Source: DASSUW01 sp963844405 (GTDB lineage: Bacteria > Actinomycetota > Thermoleophilia > Solirubrobacterales > Solirubrobacteraceae). From it: a stretch of DNA of 64,000 nucleotides. The DNA lies in NCBI GenBank assembly GCA_963844405.1, contig CAWJNZ010000004.1:1178001-1242000 (forward strand), written 5' to 3'. The translations under genes and the position numbers were made by a program. The notes under the pieces were generated by a model. The model saw nothing but the letters and a program-made list of their open reading frames with translations. It ran no database searches and was not told the DNA's origin. Positions 25,812 to 33,408 of the stretch are shown one piece after another; position 1 is the first letter of the stretch, and each line of letters opens with the position of its first letter.

Positions 25812-26559
25812 ATGAGCCGGCTCTCCGAGAAGGTCTGCGTCATCACCGGCGCCGCTTCGGGGATCGGCGCCGAGGCGGCTGCGCTGTTCCGGTCGGAGGG
25901 CGCCGTGGTGGTCGGCGTGGATCTGCGGGACGACACGCCGGGGGTCGACCTGGCGCTGGCGTGCGACGTCGCCGACGATGAAGCGGTGCAGGCGATGTTC
26001 GCGCGCGCGCGCGAGGCGTTCGGGCGGATCGACGTGCTGTTCAACAACGCGGGGATCTCGCCGGGGGACGACGGCTCGGTGCTCGAGACCTCGTTCGAGG
26101 CGTGGCAGCGCGTGCAGGACGTCAACACCAAGTCGGTGTTCCTGTGCTGCAAGCACGGCATCCCTCATCTGTTGGAGGGCGGCGGCGGGTCGGTGATCAA
26201 CACCGCGTCGTTCGTGGCGGTCATGGGCGCCGCGACCTCGCAGATCTCCTACACGGCGTCCAAGGGCGCGGTGCTTGGCGATGTCGCGCGAGCTCGGCGT
26301 GCAGTTCGCGCGCCAGGGCGTGCGGGTGAACGCGCTCTGCCCCGGACCGGTGAACACGCCGCTGCTCCGGGAGCTGTTCGCCAAGGACCCGGAGAAGGCG
26401 GCGCGGCGGCTCGTGCACCTGCCGATGGGGCGGTTCGCGGAGGCGCGCGAGATCGCCAACGCGGCACTGTTCCTGGCCTCCGACGAGTCGTCCTACGTGA
26501 ACGCGTCGACCTTCCTGGTCGACGGCGGGCTGTCAGGCGCCTACGTCACGCCGGAGTAG
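25812..26559 (+). pseudogene. Short-chain dehydrogenase/reductase, frameshifted
   Basis: SDR with cofactor motif TGAASGIGAEAA (about 14-25), NNAG motif, and catalytic YTASKGA (Tyr and Lys). Just after YTASKGAVL the frame shifts by +1: the following helix continues in the next frame as AMSRELGVQFARQGVRVNAL and CPGPVNTP up to TAG 26557-26559. One extra T in GTGCTTGGCG (26274-26276) explains it. Restored length is about 248 residues, normal for the family. It could oxidise the alcohol group of a gamma-glutamyl amine to the aldehyde, replacing the missing PuuB-type oxidase. It follows the aldehyde dehydrogenase by 51 nt and overlaps the convergent cyclotransferase gene. Confidence 0.75.
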
Positions 26560-27021
26560 TCGCCTGACCGGGAGGTCGGGCGGGACCGCACCGCGCAGTT
26601 TGTCGAGGTAGCCGCGGGCGATGACGGCGGTGCCGCGGCGGCGGCCGTGCTCGAGCCGGCGTCGACCGGCGGCGCTGCCGACGTACGCCCAGATGCGGCC
26701 GTCGACGCCGTCGACCAGGTCGGTGACGTCGCAGCGGAGGTAGTTGCGCTCGCGTTCGTCGAGCGCCGCGAGCTCGTCGTCGGTCACCTCGAACACGATC
26801 CCCTCGACGCTCGCGCCCGGGTCGTGGGCGATGCTGAGATAGGCCACCTCGACCGCCGGGCGCTCGCCGGTCTCCGGGTCGACGTAGACCTTGTAGCCGG
26901 GAATCGTGTGGCGGTTGTCCATCGCCACCCCCCACTCGCGGCGATGGTCGCGCAGGCGGCACGGCACGCCGTCCCTCTCGGCGGGCAGCGAGCCGTAGCC
27001 GAACACGAACTGGCGCCTCAC
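26533..27021 (-). CDS. Gamma-glutamylcyclotransferase-family protein
   Basis: 162 residues. The N-terminus FVFGYGSL (about 5-12) is the hallmark of the GGCT-like fold; YKVYVDPETGERPAVEVAYL and GIVFEVTDDELAALDERE follow the family pattern, with Glu in the latter region a candidate catalytic acid. Members release pyroglutamate from gamma-glutamyl peptides or amines. It converges on, and overlaps by 27 bp, the amine-catabolic operon, so it may handle gamma-glutamyl-amine by-products. The start is GTG 27021: a -10-like TAGCCT sits 7 nt upstream on the minus strand. Confidence 0.75.
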   Translation of the reverse strand: MRRQFVFGYGSLPAERDGVPCRLRDHRREWGVAMDNRHTIPGYKVYVDPETGERPAVEVAYLSIAHDPGASVEGIVFEVTDDELAALDERERNYLRCDVTDLVDGVDGRIWAYVGSAAGRRRLEHGRRRGTAVIARGYLDKLRGAVPPDLPVRRLLRRDVGA

Positions 27022-27028
27022 CCATGTC

Positions 27029-27034
27029 AGGCTA
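27029..27034 (-). promoter_or_regulatory. -10 box TAGCCT for the cyclotransferase
   Basis: On the minus strand TAGCCT lies 7 nt before GTG 27021, supporting the GTG as the start of a leaderless transcript. Confidence 0.45.
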
Positions 27035-27054
27035 CCCGGCGCGCCGGGGCGGGA

Positions 27055-27750
27055 TCACCTGCTGCGAGCGGTGCGCTCGCCCTCCGCCTGCTGGCCGACG
27101 GTTGTGGCGCTGTCGACGACGACGTGGGTCACCGGGATGTCGAGCTCTTCGCGGAGTCGCTCCACGATCCCGGCCTCGATCCAGTTCGAGCGGCCGGGCG
27201 GCAACGTCGAGATGATCACCTCGTCGGCGCCGAACTCGCGCAGCTCGTCCTCGATCGCGCCGAACGCGACGAACGGGTCACCAACCTTGCCGTCGGCGTC
27301 GACGCCCTCCTCCCGCGCCCACTCGAGCACCGCCGCCAGGCGCTCCCGGGCGTCCTCGAGCTCGCGGTCGACGTCCGAGGCGAAGTAGTGCACTCGCGAG
27401 GGGAGGATCGGCGCCACCACGTGCAGCTCCGCGCCGGCACGCGCGGCCGCGAGGAGCTTCGCCCGCAGCTCCTCTCCCTGCAGGGTGCGGTTGGCCACGA
27501 CGAGCACCCTCCGCCGCGTCGGGGACGCGGCACGGCGGCCGTCGGTCGCCGCCTCGAGGAGCGGCCGCCGTCTGTCGGGATCCTTGGTGGCGAACTCCCA
27601 GAAGAGCGCCCCACCGATTCCGCCCGCGAAGACGGCGAGGCCGAGCAGCGGGTCGAGGAGCGCTCCGAGGGCAACGGAAACGGTGATCAGCGCCGCAGCA
27701 CCGAATGTGATGTGGAACGCGTCGGTCTCGGACCGGACGGGATTGCGCAT
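27055..27750 (-). CDS. Membrane-anchored universal-stress-type protein
   Basis: 231 residues. Two hydrophobic segments near the N-terminus (about 10-50, FHITFGAAALITVSVALGAL and GLAVFAGGIGGALFWEF) are followed by a Rossmann-like domain: RRVLVVANRTLQGEELRAKL, a helix, DEVIISTLPPGRSNW and DIPVTHVVV, typical of UspA-like nucleotide-binding folds. It may bind a nucleotide at the inner face of the membrane under stress. ATG 27750 follows the Shine-Dalgarno GAGAGGAG; the upstream extension is rejected. Confidence 0.7.
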   Translation of the reverse strand: MRNPVRSETDAFHITFGAAALITVSVALGALLDPLLGLAVFAGGIGGALFWEFATKDPDRRRPLLEAATDGRRAASPTRRRVLVVANRTLQGEELRAKLLAAARAGAELHVVAPILPSRVHYFASDVDRELEDARERLAAVLEWAREEGVDADGKVGDPFVAFGAIEDELREFGADEVIISTLPPGRSNWIEAGIVERLREELDIPVTHVVVDSATTVGQQAEGERTARSR

Positions 27751-27828
27751 GGCGACTCCTCTCAGGCAGGACCCGCAGGCTGCGCGCTCGACGCTACTCC
27801 CCGCCGACGGGCCGGGCAAGGGGTGCCG

Positions 27829-29028
27829 TCAAGTCCTCACGCGGCGCGCGAGGACGGCAATCGACGCCGTCGAGAGGACCACCGGGATGAGCGCGGTGCG
27901 CAGCGAGGTCACGCTCGCGAGCGCGCCGACCACCGGCGGGCCGAGCACGAACGCGCTGTAGCCGACGGTGGTGACCAGCGAGACGGCGGTCGCGCTCCGG
28001 CCGGGCGCGCTGCGGCCGGCGATCGACAGCGCCGTGGGGACGATCGGCGCCAGCGCGAAGCCGACGACGAGCAGGCCGGCGGCGGCCACGGCAGCGCTGC
28101 CGGCGAGCACCACCACGGCCATCGCCGCGCTCGCCAGAAGGCCCGCGATCGTCAGCACGAGCCGCTCGTCGCGCGGCTTGGAGAAGACCAGCCGTCCGGT
28201 CAGCGAGGCGGTGTGGAACGCCGCCAGCGCCACGCCGGTGAGCAGCGAGCCCGACTCGAGCACGTCACGCAGGAACAGCGCGGCATAGCCCTCGATCGCC
28301 CCGTCGCCGAAGAAACACAGCGTCACAAGCCCCACCGCCCCCGCGATCGCCGGCGTCCGGAGCAGGGCCAGACGACCGCCGGGGGCGGCCGCCGGCTCCG
28401 CGGTCGAGTCGTCGCCCGCGGCTTCGCCGGCCGCCACCGCGGTCTCGTGAGCCGCGCCCGCTGGCGCATCGTCAGCCCCCGCCTCGTGCGGCGGCAGCGG
28501 CGCCACCATCGCGGCGACCGCCAGCACCACGTAGGTCGCCGCGACTATCCAGTACGTCTCCGCGCCCACCGCGCCCGCCATCAGCGCCCCCACCGCCGCC
28601 GCGCCGCTGAACCCGGCGTGCAGCCGGATCATCGCGCGCCGCCGGTGGGTGCGCTCGTAGTCCGACCCGACGGCGTTGGCGGCCAGGTCGAGAAAGCCGC
28701 TCGCGACGCCGAACAGCGCCAGCGTCGGCCACAGCGCGAGCTTGTCCTCCACGCCGGCCAGCAACGCGAACGTGGCCGCGAACCCACCCGCGCCGACCAC
28801 GGCGAGCGGGCGGCGGCCGACGCGGTCGGCGAGCGGGCCGGCGGCGGCCAGCGCACCGATCGAGGTGGCGGCCATGACGGCGAGGCCGACGCCGAGCTCG
28901 GCCGGCGTCAGGTCGCGGGTGGCGACCAGATGCGGGATCAGGACGGCCCACGCGCCGACCTGGAGGCCGAGGCCGGCGAACAGGCCGGCCGCGATCCGGG
29001 CGTGCGCCCGGCGATGGGACTGCAACAC
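27829..29028 (-). CDS. MFS transporter (YbjJ-like)
   Basis: 399 residues, about 12 transmembrane helices with a central acidic Ala-rich loop near 185-215. Motif A is seen as GPLADRVGRRPL after helix 2. The N-terminal half (GVGLAVMAATSIGALAAAG) resembles sugar- or drug-efflux MFS members such as YbjJ. The substrate is not predictable. Start is GTG 29028, 4 nt after the Shine-Dalgarno AGAGGAG. A strong inverted repeat (29068-29099) lies about 40 bp upstream. Confidence 0.8.
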   Translation of the reverse strand: MLQSHRRAHARIAAGLFAGLGLQVGAWAVLIPHLVATRDLTPAELGVGLAVMAATSIGALAAAGPLADRVGRRPLAVVGAGGFAATFALLAGVEDKLALWPTLALFGVASGFLDLAANAVGSDYERTHRRRAMIRLHAGFSGAAAVGALMAGAVGAETYWIVAATYVVLAVAAMVAPLPPHEAGADDAPAGAAHETAVAAGEAAGDDSTAEPAAAPGGRLALLRTPAIAGAVGLVTLCFFGDGAIEGYAALFLRDVLESGSLLTGVALAAFHTASLTGRLVFSKPRDERLVLTIAGLLASAAMAVVVLAGSAAVAAAGLLVVGFALAPIVPTALSIAGRSAPGRSATAVSLVTTVGYSAFVLGPPVVGALASVTSLRTALIPVVLSTASIAVLARRVRT

Positions 29029-29067
29029 GGTGCTCCTCTACGAAGGAAGGAATCGCACCCGTTCAGG

Positions 29068-29099
29068 GGCGCGCGGACTGGGCGTTACGTCCGCGCGCC
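29068..29099. promoter_or_regulatory. Perfect 11-bp inverted repeat upstream of the MFS gene
   Basis: GGCGCGCGGAC (29068-29078) and GTCCGCGCGCC (29089-29099) with a 10-nt loop. Placed just upstream of the MFS start, it could be an operator or a leader hairpin. Confidence 0.4.
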
Positions 29100-29173
29100 G
29101 GAGACATCGCCGGCGCCGAGCACTTCGGGTTGCATGCCGCGCAGGCTACCGGACTTGCTCGGGCCATCGTGTG

Positions 29174-29260
29174 GGGCGGAGGGTGCGACAGCCCTCCCCA
29201 AACACGCGCTTCGCGCAAGGGCAGGGATGTGTTTGGGGAGGGCCGCCGCACCCTCCGCCC
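29174..29260. repeat. Large palindromic element (32-bp arms)
   Basis: The left arm (29174-29205) and right arm (29229-29260) are reverse complements at 30 of 32 positions; the 23-nt loop contains a mini-hairpin GCGCTTCGCGC. The arms include CCCTCCCCAAACAC and its complement. It looks like a mobile or dispersed palindrome (REP/MITE-like) or a very strong terminator. It lies in noncoding DNA. Confidence 0.6.
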
Positions 29261-30197
29261 TCATCGTGGTCGGTTCTCGGGCGTCTGCTCTGTGAGAGCT
29301 TTGTTCAGGCAACTCCTTGGGGAGTGGTCCCGGGTAGCTCCTTGAGCGACGCGCGCGAATCGCGTCGAGGGCTTAGACGGCGATTCACGCGCGACACGAG
29401 GGCGCCGTCCGCGCGGCAACTGACCCGCGCTCTCGTAATCACGCGAGGCTGTCGCGCAAAGGGGTGTAGGTGACTGGGCTGGTGGACATCGCCCGACCTC
29501 GCTCGAATGTGGAGTTAGAGAGGACTTGCGCGGTGTGGTGGGCCGCTGAAGAAGATCACGGGGTGAGCGTCGATGTACTGCGCGATCGCGGCCAGCCAGG
29601 CGACGTGATCGCGTCGACGCGCGCTCGGACGTCCGCCGTCGCCGTGTGGCCGATGTGCCTCATCTTTCGGGTTGCCGGCTGGCTTGAACCCGCCGAATCG
29701 GCCGAGACACTCAACTGCCCACATCCCGAAGCAACGTCCGCTGTCACGAGAGGGCGTTGATAATCGCCCTCGCAAGCTGCATGAAGCTGGCGGCGCAGTA
29801 CAGAGCCGCCGCCGCAACCTTGCCGCGATCGCGCTTCGGGTCCTGCTGGTCCGGCGTATGCATCGGGCATCACCTCATCGACTGCCGAAGCCCCGCTCTC
29901 CGACGCGTCGTATGCGGTGAAACCGCGTCTCTGTATCCAAGCCCGAGCGACTCGCGGGGTGAATCCCCGGGCGGGAAATCCAAGCCACCTAGGCCCGGAC
30001 ATCCTTTCCGCCTCGTCACCTTGTGTCCGAGGCGGTCCCCCTGCACTGCCGAGGGGGACTTATCCGGTCTAGCGGCGCTGCCGCCAGACGTACCATCTCC
30101 GACGGCACTGCCATCGGGATCTGACGTAAGTGTAGCCAACGGTCGGGGCGCCACGCGGTCGCCGCCACGGTGCACTGTCACTCGAGACCCACAGCCG
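29261..30197. other. Gene-poor region with a run of hairpins
   Basis: No convincing gene lies here; open frames on both strands have no recognisable composition or start signals. The second half, 29914-30089, holds five consecutive hairpins: GCGG-TGAAA-CCGC (29914-29926), CGGGG-TGAAT-CCCCG (29955-29969), CCGCCTCG/CGAGGCGG (30008-30035), TCCCCCT/AGGGGGA (30036-30058) and GTCT-A-GCGGC/GCCGC-C-AGAC (30067-30089). They may belong to an unknown structured RNA or be relics of mobile DNA. Confidence 0.4.
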
Positions 30198-30529
30198 CCG
30201 CGCTGGCTGGAAAGCGCACGCATTACAGTGGCGATCCTCGGCCTTGTAGGCGTCGTCGGCGGCGGCATGCTCAACGGTGACGGTCGCGCTTGACAGGTGG
30301 CGCGAGCGAGGGGCAGTGCGCGCGGCGGCTCGCCTCGTGATTCTCGAGCTAGCCGGGAACGCCGGCCGCATCGCGTACGCGCGCCGCCACGGCGACGACG
30401 GCCGCGCGATCCTCGGCGAGATCGAGGGCGCGGCATGGCAAGACCACCAGGCGCTGCTCGCGCGCACGCTCGACGACCGAGCTTGGTTTTTCGTCATCGC
30501 GGGCTATATGTCTGCCAACGCCGTGCGCC
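30198..30529 (+). pseudogene. Broken gene for a single-span membrane protein
   Basis: Frame one encodes WLESARITVAILGLVGVVGG and then MLN with a transmembrane helix; after about 30276 the sensible reading continues in the +1 frame as TVALDRWRERGAVRAAARL, VILELAGNAGRIAYARRHG and LDDRAWFFVIAGYMSANA. The helix-then-LDRWRER pattern is common in small bacterial membrane proteins, so the two halves probably formed one gene. No start codon is evident upstream, and the 3' end runs into a different gene fragment near 30530. Confidence 0.4.
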
Positions 30530-30873
30530 GGTTTCGGAGACCACCACAACCTGCCCGCGCGGATGATCGCCAAGCTCCTGCGAGCCGAGGGCTCGAGGTC
30601 ATGTTCCTAGCGCCCTGCATGCCGATCGGGGCGTGCCGCCGATGCGCGCTCGACACACTGCGACGCGCTGCTGGTGAGCTGCTCGCTGCCGATGAATCTG
30701 CCCGGAACCCTGCCGATCATTGAGGCGGGCCACGATCTCGGCCGGCCAGTCATCGTCGGCGGTCGCAGCTTCGGCGGCGACGACACGCGCGCCGTCCGGC
30801 TCGGCTCCGACGGCTGGGCGGCGCGCTCGGCGACGTGGCGCCGCTGCTCGAGCGGGTGCGGGCGCTCGCCTGA
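30530..30873 (+). pseudogene. Remnant of a cobalamin (B12)-binding domain protein
   Basis: Successive pieces in alternating frames read as a B12-binding Rossmann domain: HHNLPARMIAKLLRAEG, then GLEVMFLAPCMP one frame over, then DALLVSCSLPMNLPGT, RPVIVGGRSFGGDD and RLGSDGW, then in the other frame LGGALGDVAPLLERVRALA to TGA 30871-30873. At least three indels separate them. The usual partner domain (MerR-type or PAS) is missing at the N-terminus. It is clearly decayed and cannot make a functional protein. Confidence 0.6.
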
Positions 30874-30879
30874 CCGATC

Positions 30880-32046
30880 TCAGGCCGGGTCGCCGGCGGC
30901 CGGACGGCGCAGGACCTGGCGGACGCGCGCGGCCTCCCGGACGAGGTGGTCGCGCTCGGCCGCGCTGGCCGCGGCCCGGGCGGCGTCGGCGTAGAGCTGC
31001 GCGGCACGCTCGAGCTCGCCTGCGCGCTCGCGCAGGTGGGCCGCCACCGCGGCGAAGCGCGGCAGGTCGGGATCCAGGTCGGCCAGCAGCGCCAGGCCGG
31101 CCTGGGGCCCGTCGGCCTCTCCGACCGCCACCGCCCGGTTGAGGCGCACGATCGGGCTGTCGGTGAGGCGCACGAGCTCGTCGTACCACTCGACGATCTG
31201 GACCCAGTCGGTCTCCGCCGCGCTGCGGGCATCGGCGTGCAGGGCGGCGATCGCGGCCTGCGCCTGGTACTCGCCGAGCCGGTCGCGTGCCAGCGCGGCC
31301 TGCAGGATGGCCACGCCCTCGGCGATCAGCCGGGTGTCCCAGCGCGTGCGGTCCTGCCGGGCGAGCGGGACGAGGCGACCGTCCTGCGCGGTCCGCGAGG
31401 CGCGCCGGGCGTGGTGCAGCAGCATGAGGGCGAGCAGCCCGGCGACCTCCGGCTCGTCGGTCAAGGCCGCGAGCTGCCGGGTGATCCGGATCGCCTCGGC
31501 CGCCAGGTCCACGTCGCCGCCGTAGCCCTCGTTGAAGACGAGGTAGAGCACCCGCAGCACCGTCGCGAGGTCACCCGGCTGATCGAGCGACTCCCCGGCC
31601 AGGCGGCGCTTGGCGCGGCTGATCCGCTGCGCCATCGTCGGCTCGGGGACCAGGTAGGCGCTCGCGATCTGCGCCGTCGTCAGGCCGCCGACCGCGCGCA
31701 GCGTCAGCGCGACCGCCGACGGGGCCGACAGGGCTGGGTGCGCGCACAGGAAGTACAGCGCGAGCGTGTCGTCGGCGTCCGGCGCCGGGCCGGGCGCCGG
31801 CTCGGCGTGCACGACATCCTCGCGCACCCGGCGTGCCGACTGCGACCGCGCGTCGTCGACGAAGCGGTGCCACGCGGCGGTGACGAGCCACCCCTTGGGA
31901 TCGCGCGGCGGGTCGTCGGGCCAGGCGGCCAGCGCGCCCACGAGCGCCTCCTGCACTGCGTCCTCGGCCGACGCGAAGTCCGCTCCGCGCCGGACGAGGA
32001 CGCCGATCACCGCGGGCACGAGCTCCCGCAGCAGCGCGTCGTTCAC
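30880..32046 (-). CDS. ECF42-type sigma factor with C-terminal TPR-like extension
   Basis: 388 residues. Sigma-2 at about 5-65 (DFASAEDAVQEALVGALAAW, then KGWLVTAAWHRFVDDAR), sigma-4 at about 100-160 (TLRAVGGLTTAQIASAYLV), then YLVFNEGYGG and a long helical C-terminal extension to residue 388 with TPR-like repeats (DSPIVRLNRAVAVGEADGPQ). This is the layout of ECF group 42, whose extension replaces an anti-sigma factor and whose partner is a DGPF-motif protein. GTG 32046 overlaps the TGA of that partner gene (GTGA), so the two are coupled. An ECF42-like promoter precedes the pair. Confidence 0.9.
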   Translation of the reverse strand: MNDALLRELVPAVIGVLVRRGADFASAEDAVQEALVGALAAWPDDPPRDPKGWLVTAAWHRFVDDARSQSARRVREDVVHAEPAPGPAPDADDTLALYFLCAHPALSAPSAVALTLRAVGGLTTAQIASAYLVPEPTMAQRISRAKRRLAGESLDQPGDLATVLRVLYLVFNEGYGGDVDLAAEAIRITRQLAALTDEPEVAGLLALMLLHHARRASRTAQDGRLVPLARQDRTRWDTRLIAEGVAILQAALARDRLGEYQAQAAIAALHADARSAAETDWVQIVEWYDELVRLTDSPIVRLNRAVAVGEADGPQAGLALLADLDPDLPRFAAVAAHLRERAGELERAAQLYADAARAAASAAERDHLVREAARVRQVLRRPAAGDPA

Positions 32047-32453
32047 TCGCCCATCGCGGGCGACGACTTGGTGAGGAACGGCCGGACCTCGAGCCACTCG
32101 TGGATGGGATCGCCGCCCGGGCCGGGCGCGGCGGACAGCCGCCCGGCGAGCTCGACCGCGCGGTCCCACGACTCCACGTCGATGATCATCCAGCCCGCGA
32201 TGAGGTCCTTCGTCTCGGCGAACGGGCCGTCGACCACCGGCGGGCGGCCTTCGCCGTCGAAGCGCACGAACGCGCCGTCGGGCGCCAGCGCCTGCCCGTC
32301 GACGTACTCGCCGCTCTCCTGTAGGCCGGCGGCGAAGTCGCGCATGAACTGGATGTGGGCGTCGACCTCCTCGGGCCGCCACCGGTCCATAGGCGGGAAG
32401 TCGACGGTCGGCGTCGGGCCGCCACGGTAGTGCTTGAGCAACAGGTACTTCAT
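32043..32453 (-). CDS. DGPF/YCII-family protein, partner of the ECF42 sigma factor
   Basis: 136 residues. YCII-like ferredoxin fold with the signature VVDGPFAETKDLIAGW (about 84-99). DGPF proteins are almost always encoded beside ECF42 sigma factors; their biochemical role is unknown, possibly enzymes or targets of the sigma factor. A Shine-Dalgarno AAGGAGAAG precedes ATG 32453, and the TGA overlaps the start of the sigma gene. Confidence 0.88.
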   Translation of the reverse strand: MKYLLLKHYRGGPTPTVDFPPMDRWRPEEVDAHIQFMRDFAAGLQESGEYVDGQALAPDGAFVRFDGEGRPPVVDGPFAETKDLIAGWMIIDVESWDRAVELAGRLSAAPGPGGDPIHEWLEVRPFLTKSSPAMGE

Positions 32454-32504
32454 GAGCCATCTTCTCCTTGGTCGGGCGGCCCGGTCCGGCCGCTCTGTCC
32501 CTAG

Positions 32505-32531
32505 GACGAAGCTGCGCCGCCGATCTCGACA
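32505..32531 (-). promoter_or_regulatory. ECF42-like promoter upstream of the DGPF-sigma pair
   Basis: On the minus strand TGTCGA (32531-32526) and CGTC (32508-32505) are separated by 17 nt. These match what I recall as the ECF42 target consensus (TGTCGA at -35, CGWC at -10), so the pair is probably autoregulated. The predicted transcript starts about 45 nt before ATG 32453. Confidence 0.55.
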
Positions 32532-32640
32532 TCCCGCGTCGAGTTCTAACGAACCTGCTCCGGGGACCTACCGCGCCTTGCGCCGCTCGCTCGGACAAGC
32601 GAGGCTTGGACGACTTCGCAACCGACTCGAGGAGTACGCG

Positions 32641-32883
32641 ATGAGCGCCAGGCTGTTGATCGCCGCGGTGACCGGAGGGGTCCTCGTATTCGCCGGGGCC
32701 GCGAACGCGCAGCCCCCGGCTCAGCCTCCCGGAGGCTGCGCCGCGTTCGGTGAGCACGTCGCCGGCCTGGCGCAGGGACTCGGCGGAGATTTCGGCGCAG
32801 CGGCGTCGGGTGCCGCGCGGCTGGAGCCCGGTGGCATCGTCACGTTCGTCGTCGCGCCGGAGCAGACGACGCTCTGCTCGTAG
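32641..32883 (+). CDS. Small secreted protein
   Basis: 80 residues. Signal peptide at about 1-23 (LLIAAVTGGVLVFAGAANAQ), then a short Pro/Gly-rich mature peptide with two Cys (GGCAAFGEHVAG and a C-terminal TTLCS). The Shine-Dalgarno GAGGAG precedes ATG 32641. It is divergent from the ECF42 promoter about 110 bp away. Function unknown. Confidence 0.6.
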   Translation: MSARLLIAAVTGGVLVFAGAANAQPPAQPPGGCAAFGEHVAGLAQGLGGDFGAAASGAARLEPGGIVTFVVAPEQTTLCS

Positions 32884-32937
32884 GCGGTCGGCGCGGCGTC
32901 GCATGGACGCGACGCCGCGCATGGTCCGCTGGGTGGC

Positions 32938-33342
32938 TTAGGAAGCGGGCGGCCTCTCGACGATCCAGATCTGGTTCCCGTCGGGATCCTCGACCGAGAA
33001 CATCAAGGGCGCGCCGCCCATCTGCATGGGCGGATTGGAGATCGTGACGCCCTCCATGGCCGACAGTCGCTCGTGTTCGGCGCGGACGTCAGCGGTCTCG
33101 ACGCCGATGCCGCCGCCGCCGGGCTCGCCTTGCATCGGCGGGTTGAGCGCGAGACGTGCGGTAGATCCGGGAGGGGCGACCTCGAGCCAGCGCATCTCCC
33201 CGTTCTCGCCGAAGCGGTCGTCGCCTCGGACCTCCCAACCGAGCTTCTCGGTGTAGAAGGCGCGCGCAGCGTCCTGGTCCGCCACGGTGAACATGGCGAC
33301 GCCGATGTTGGAGACAGTGGTGGGACTGTGCATGGAAGCCAT
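32938..33342 (-). CDS. VOC-family protein
   Basis: 134 residues. One VOC domain: NIGVAMFTVADQDAARAFYT at the N-terminus, RWLEVAPPGST, and MFSVEDPDGNQIWIVE at the C-terminus, with the terminal Glu a metal-ligand candidate. Related proteins are often annotated as glyoxalases or antibiotic-resistance proteins; substrate unknown. Three in-frame ATGs (33345, 33342, 33333) lie close together and none has a clear ribosome-binding site, so the start is uncertain by a few residues. It is divergent from the adenylate cyclase gene. Confidence 0.8.
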   Translation of the reverse strand: MASMHSPTTVSNIGVAMFTVADQDAARAFYTEKLGWEVRGDDRFGENGEMRWLEVAPPGSTARLALNPPMQGEPGGGGIGVETADVRAEHERLSAMEGVTISNPPMQMGGAPLMFSVEDPDGNQIWIVERPPAS

Positions 33343-33408
33343 CATGCTCTTCAGACCGCGACCGCGGCAAGCCCGCCGACCTGGCACTGCCCGCGCGGAC
33401 ACGTCATC

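Noticed and set aside
26647..29295. Long plus-strand frame opposite the cyclotransferase, stress protein and MFS genes
   Set aside because: Antisense shadow without recognisable motifs or start signals.
29940..30000. Possible cobalamin riboswitch (GGTGAATCC next to a B12-binding remnant)
   Set aside because: The conserved B12-box order and GCCACTG core are absent; only short hairpins with similar loops are seen.
29470..30002. Open frames of 96-148 codons on both strands in the gene-poor region
   Set aside because: No homology signal, no ribosome-binding site, and the frames cross the hairpin run.
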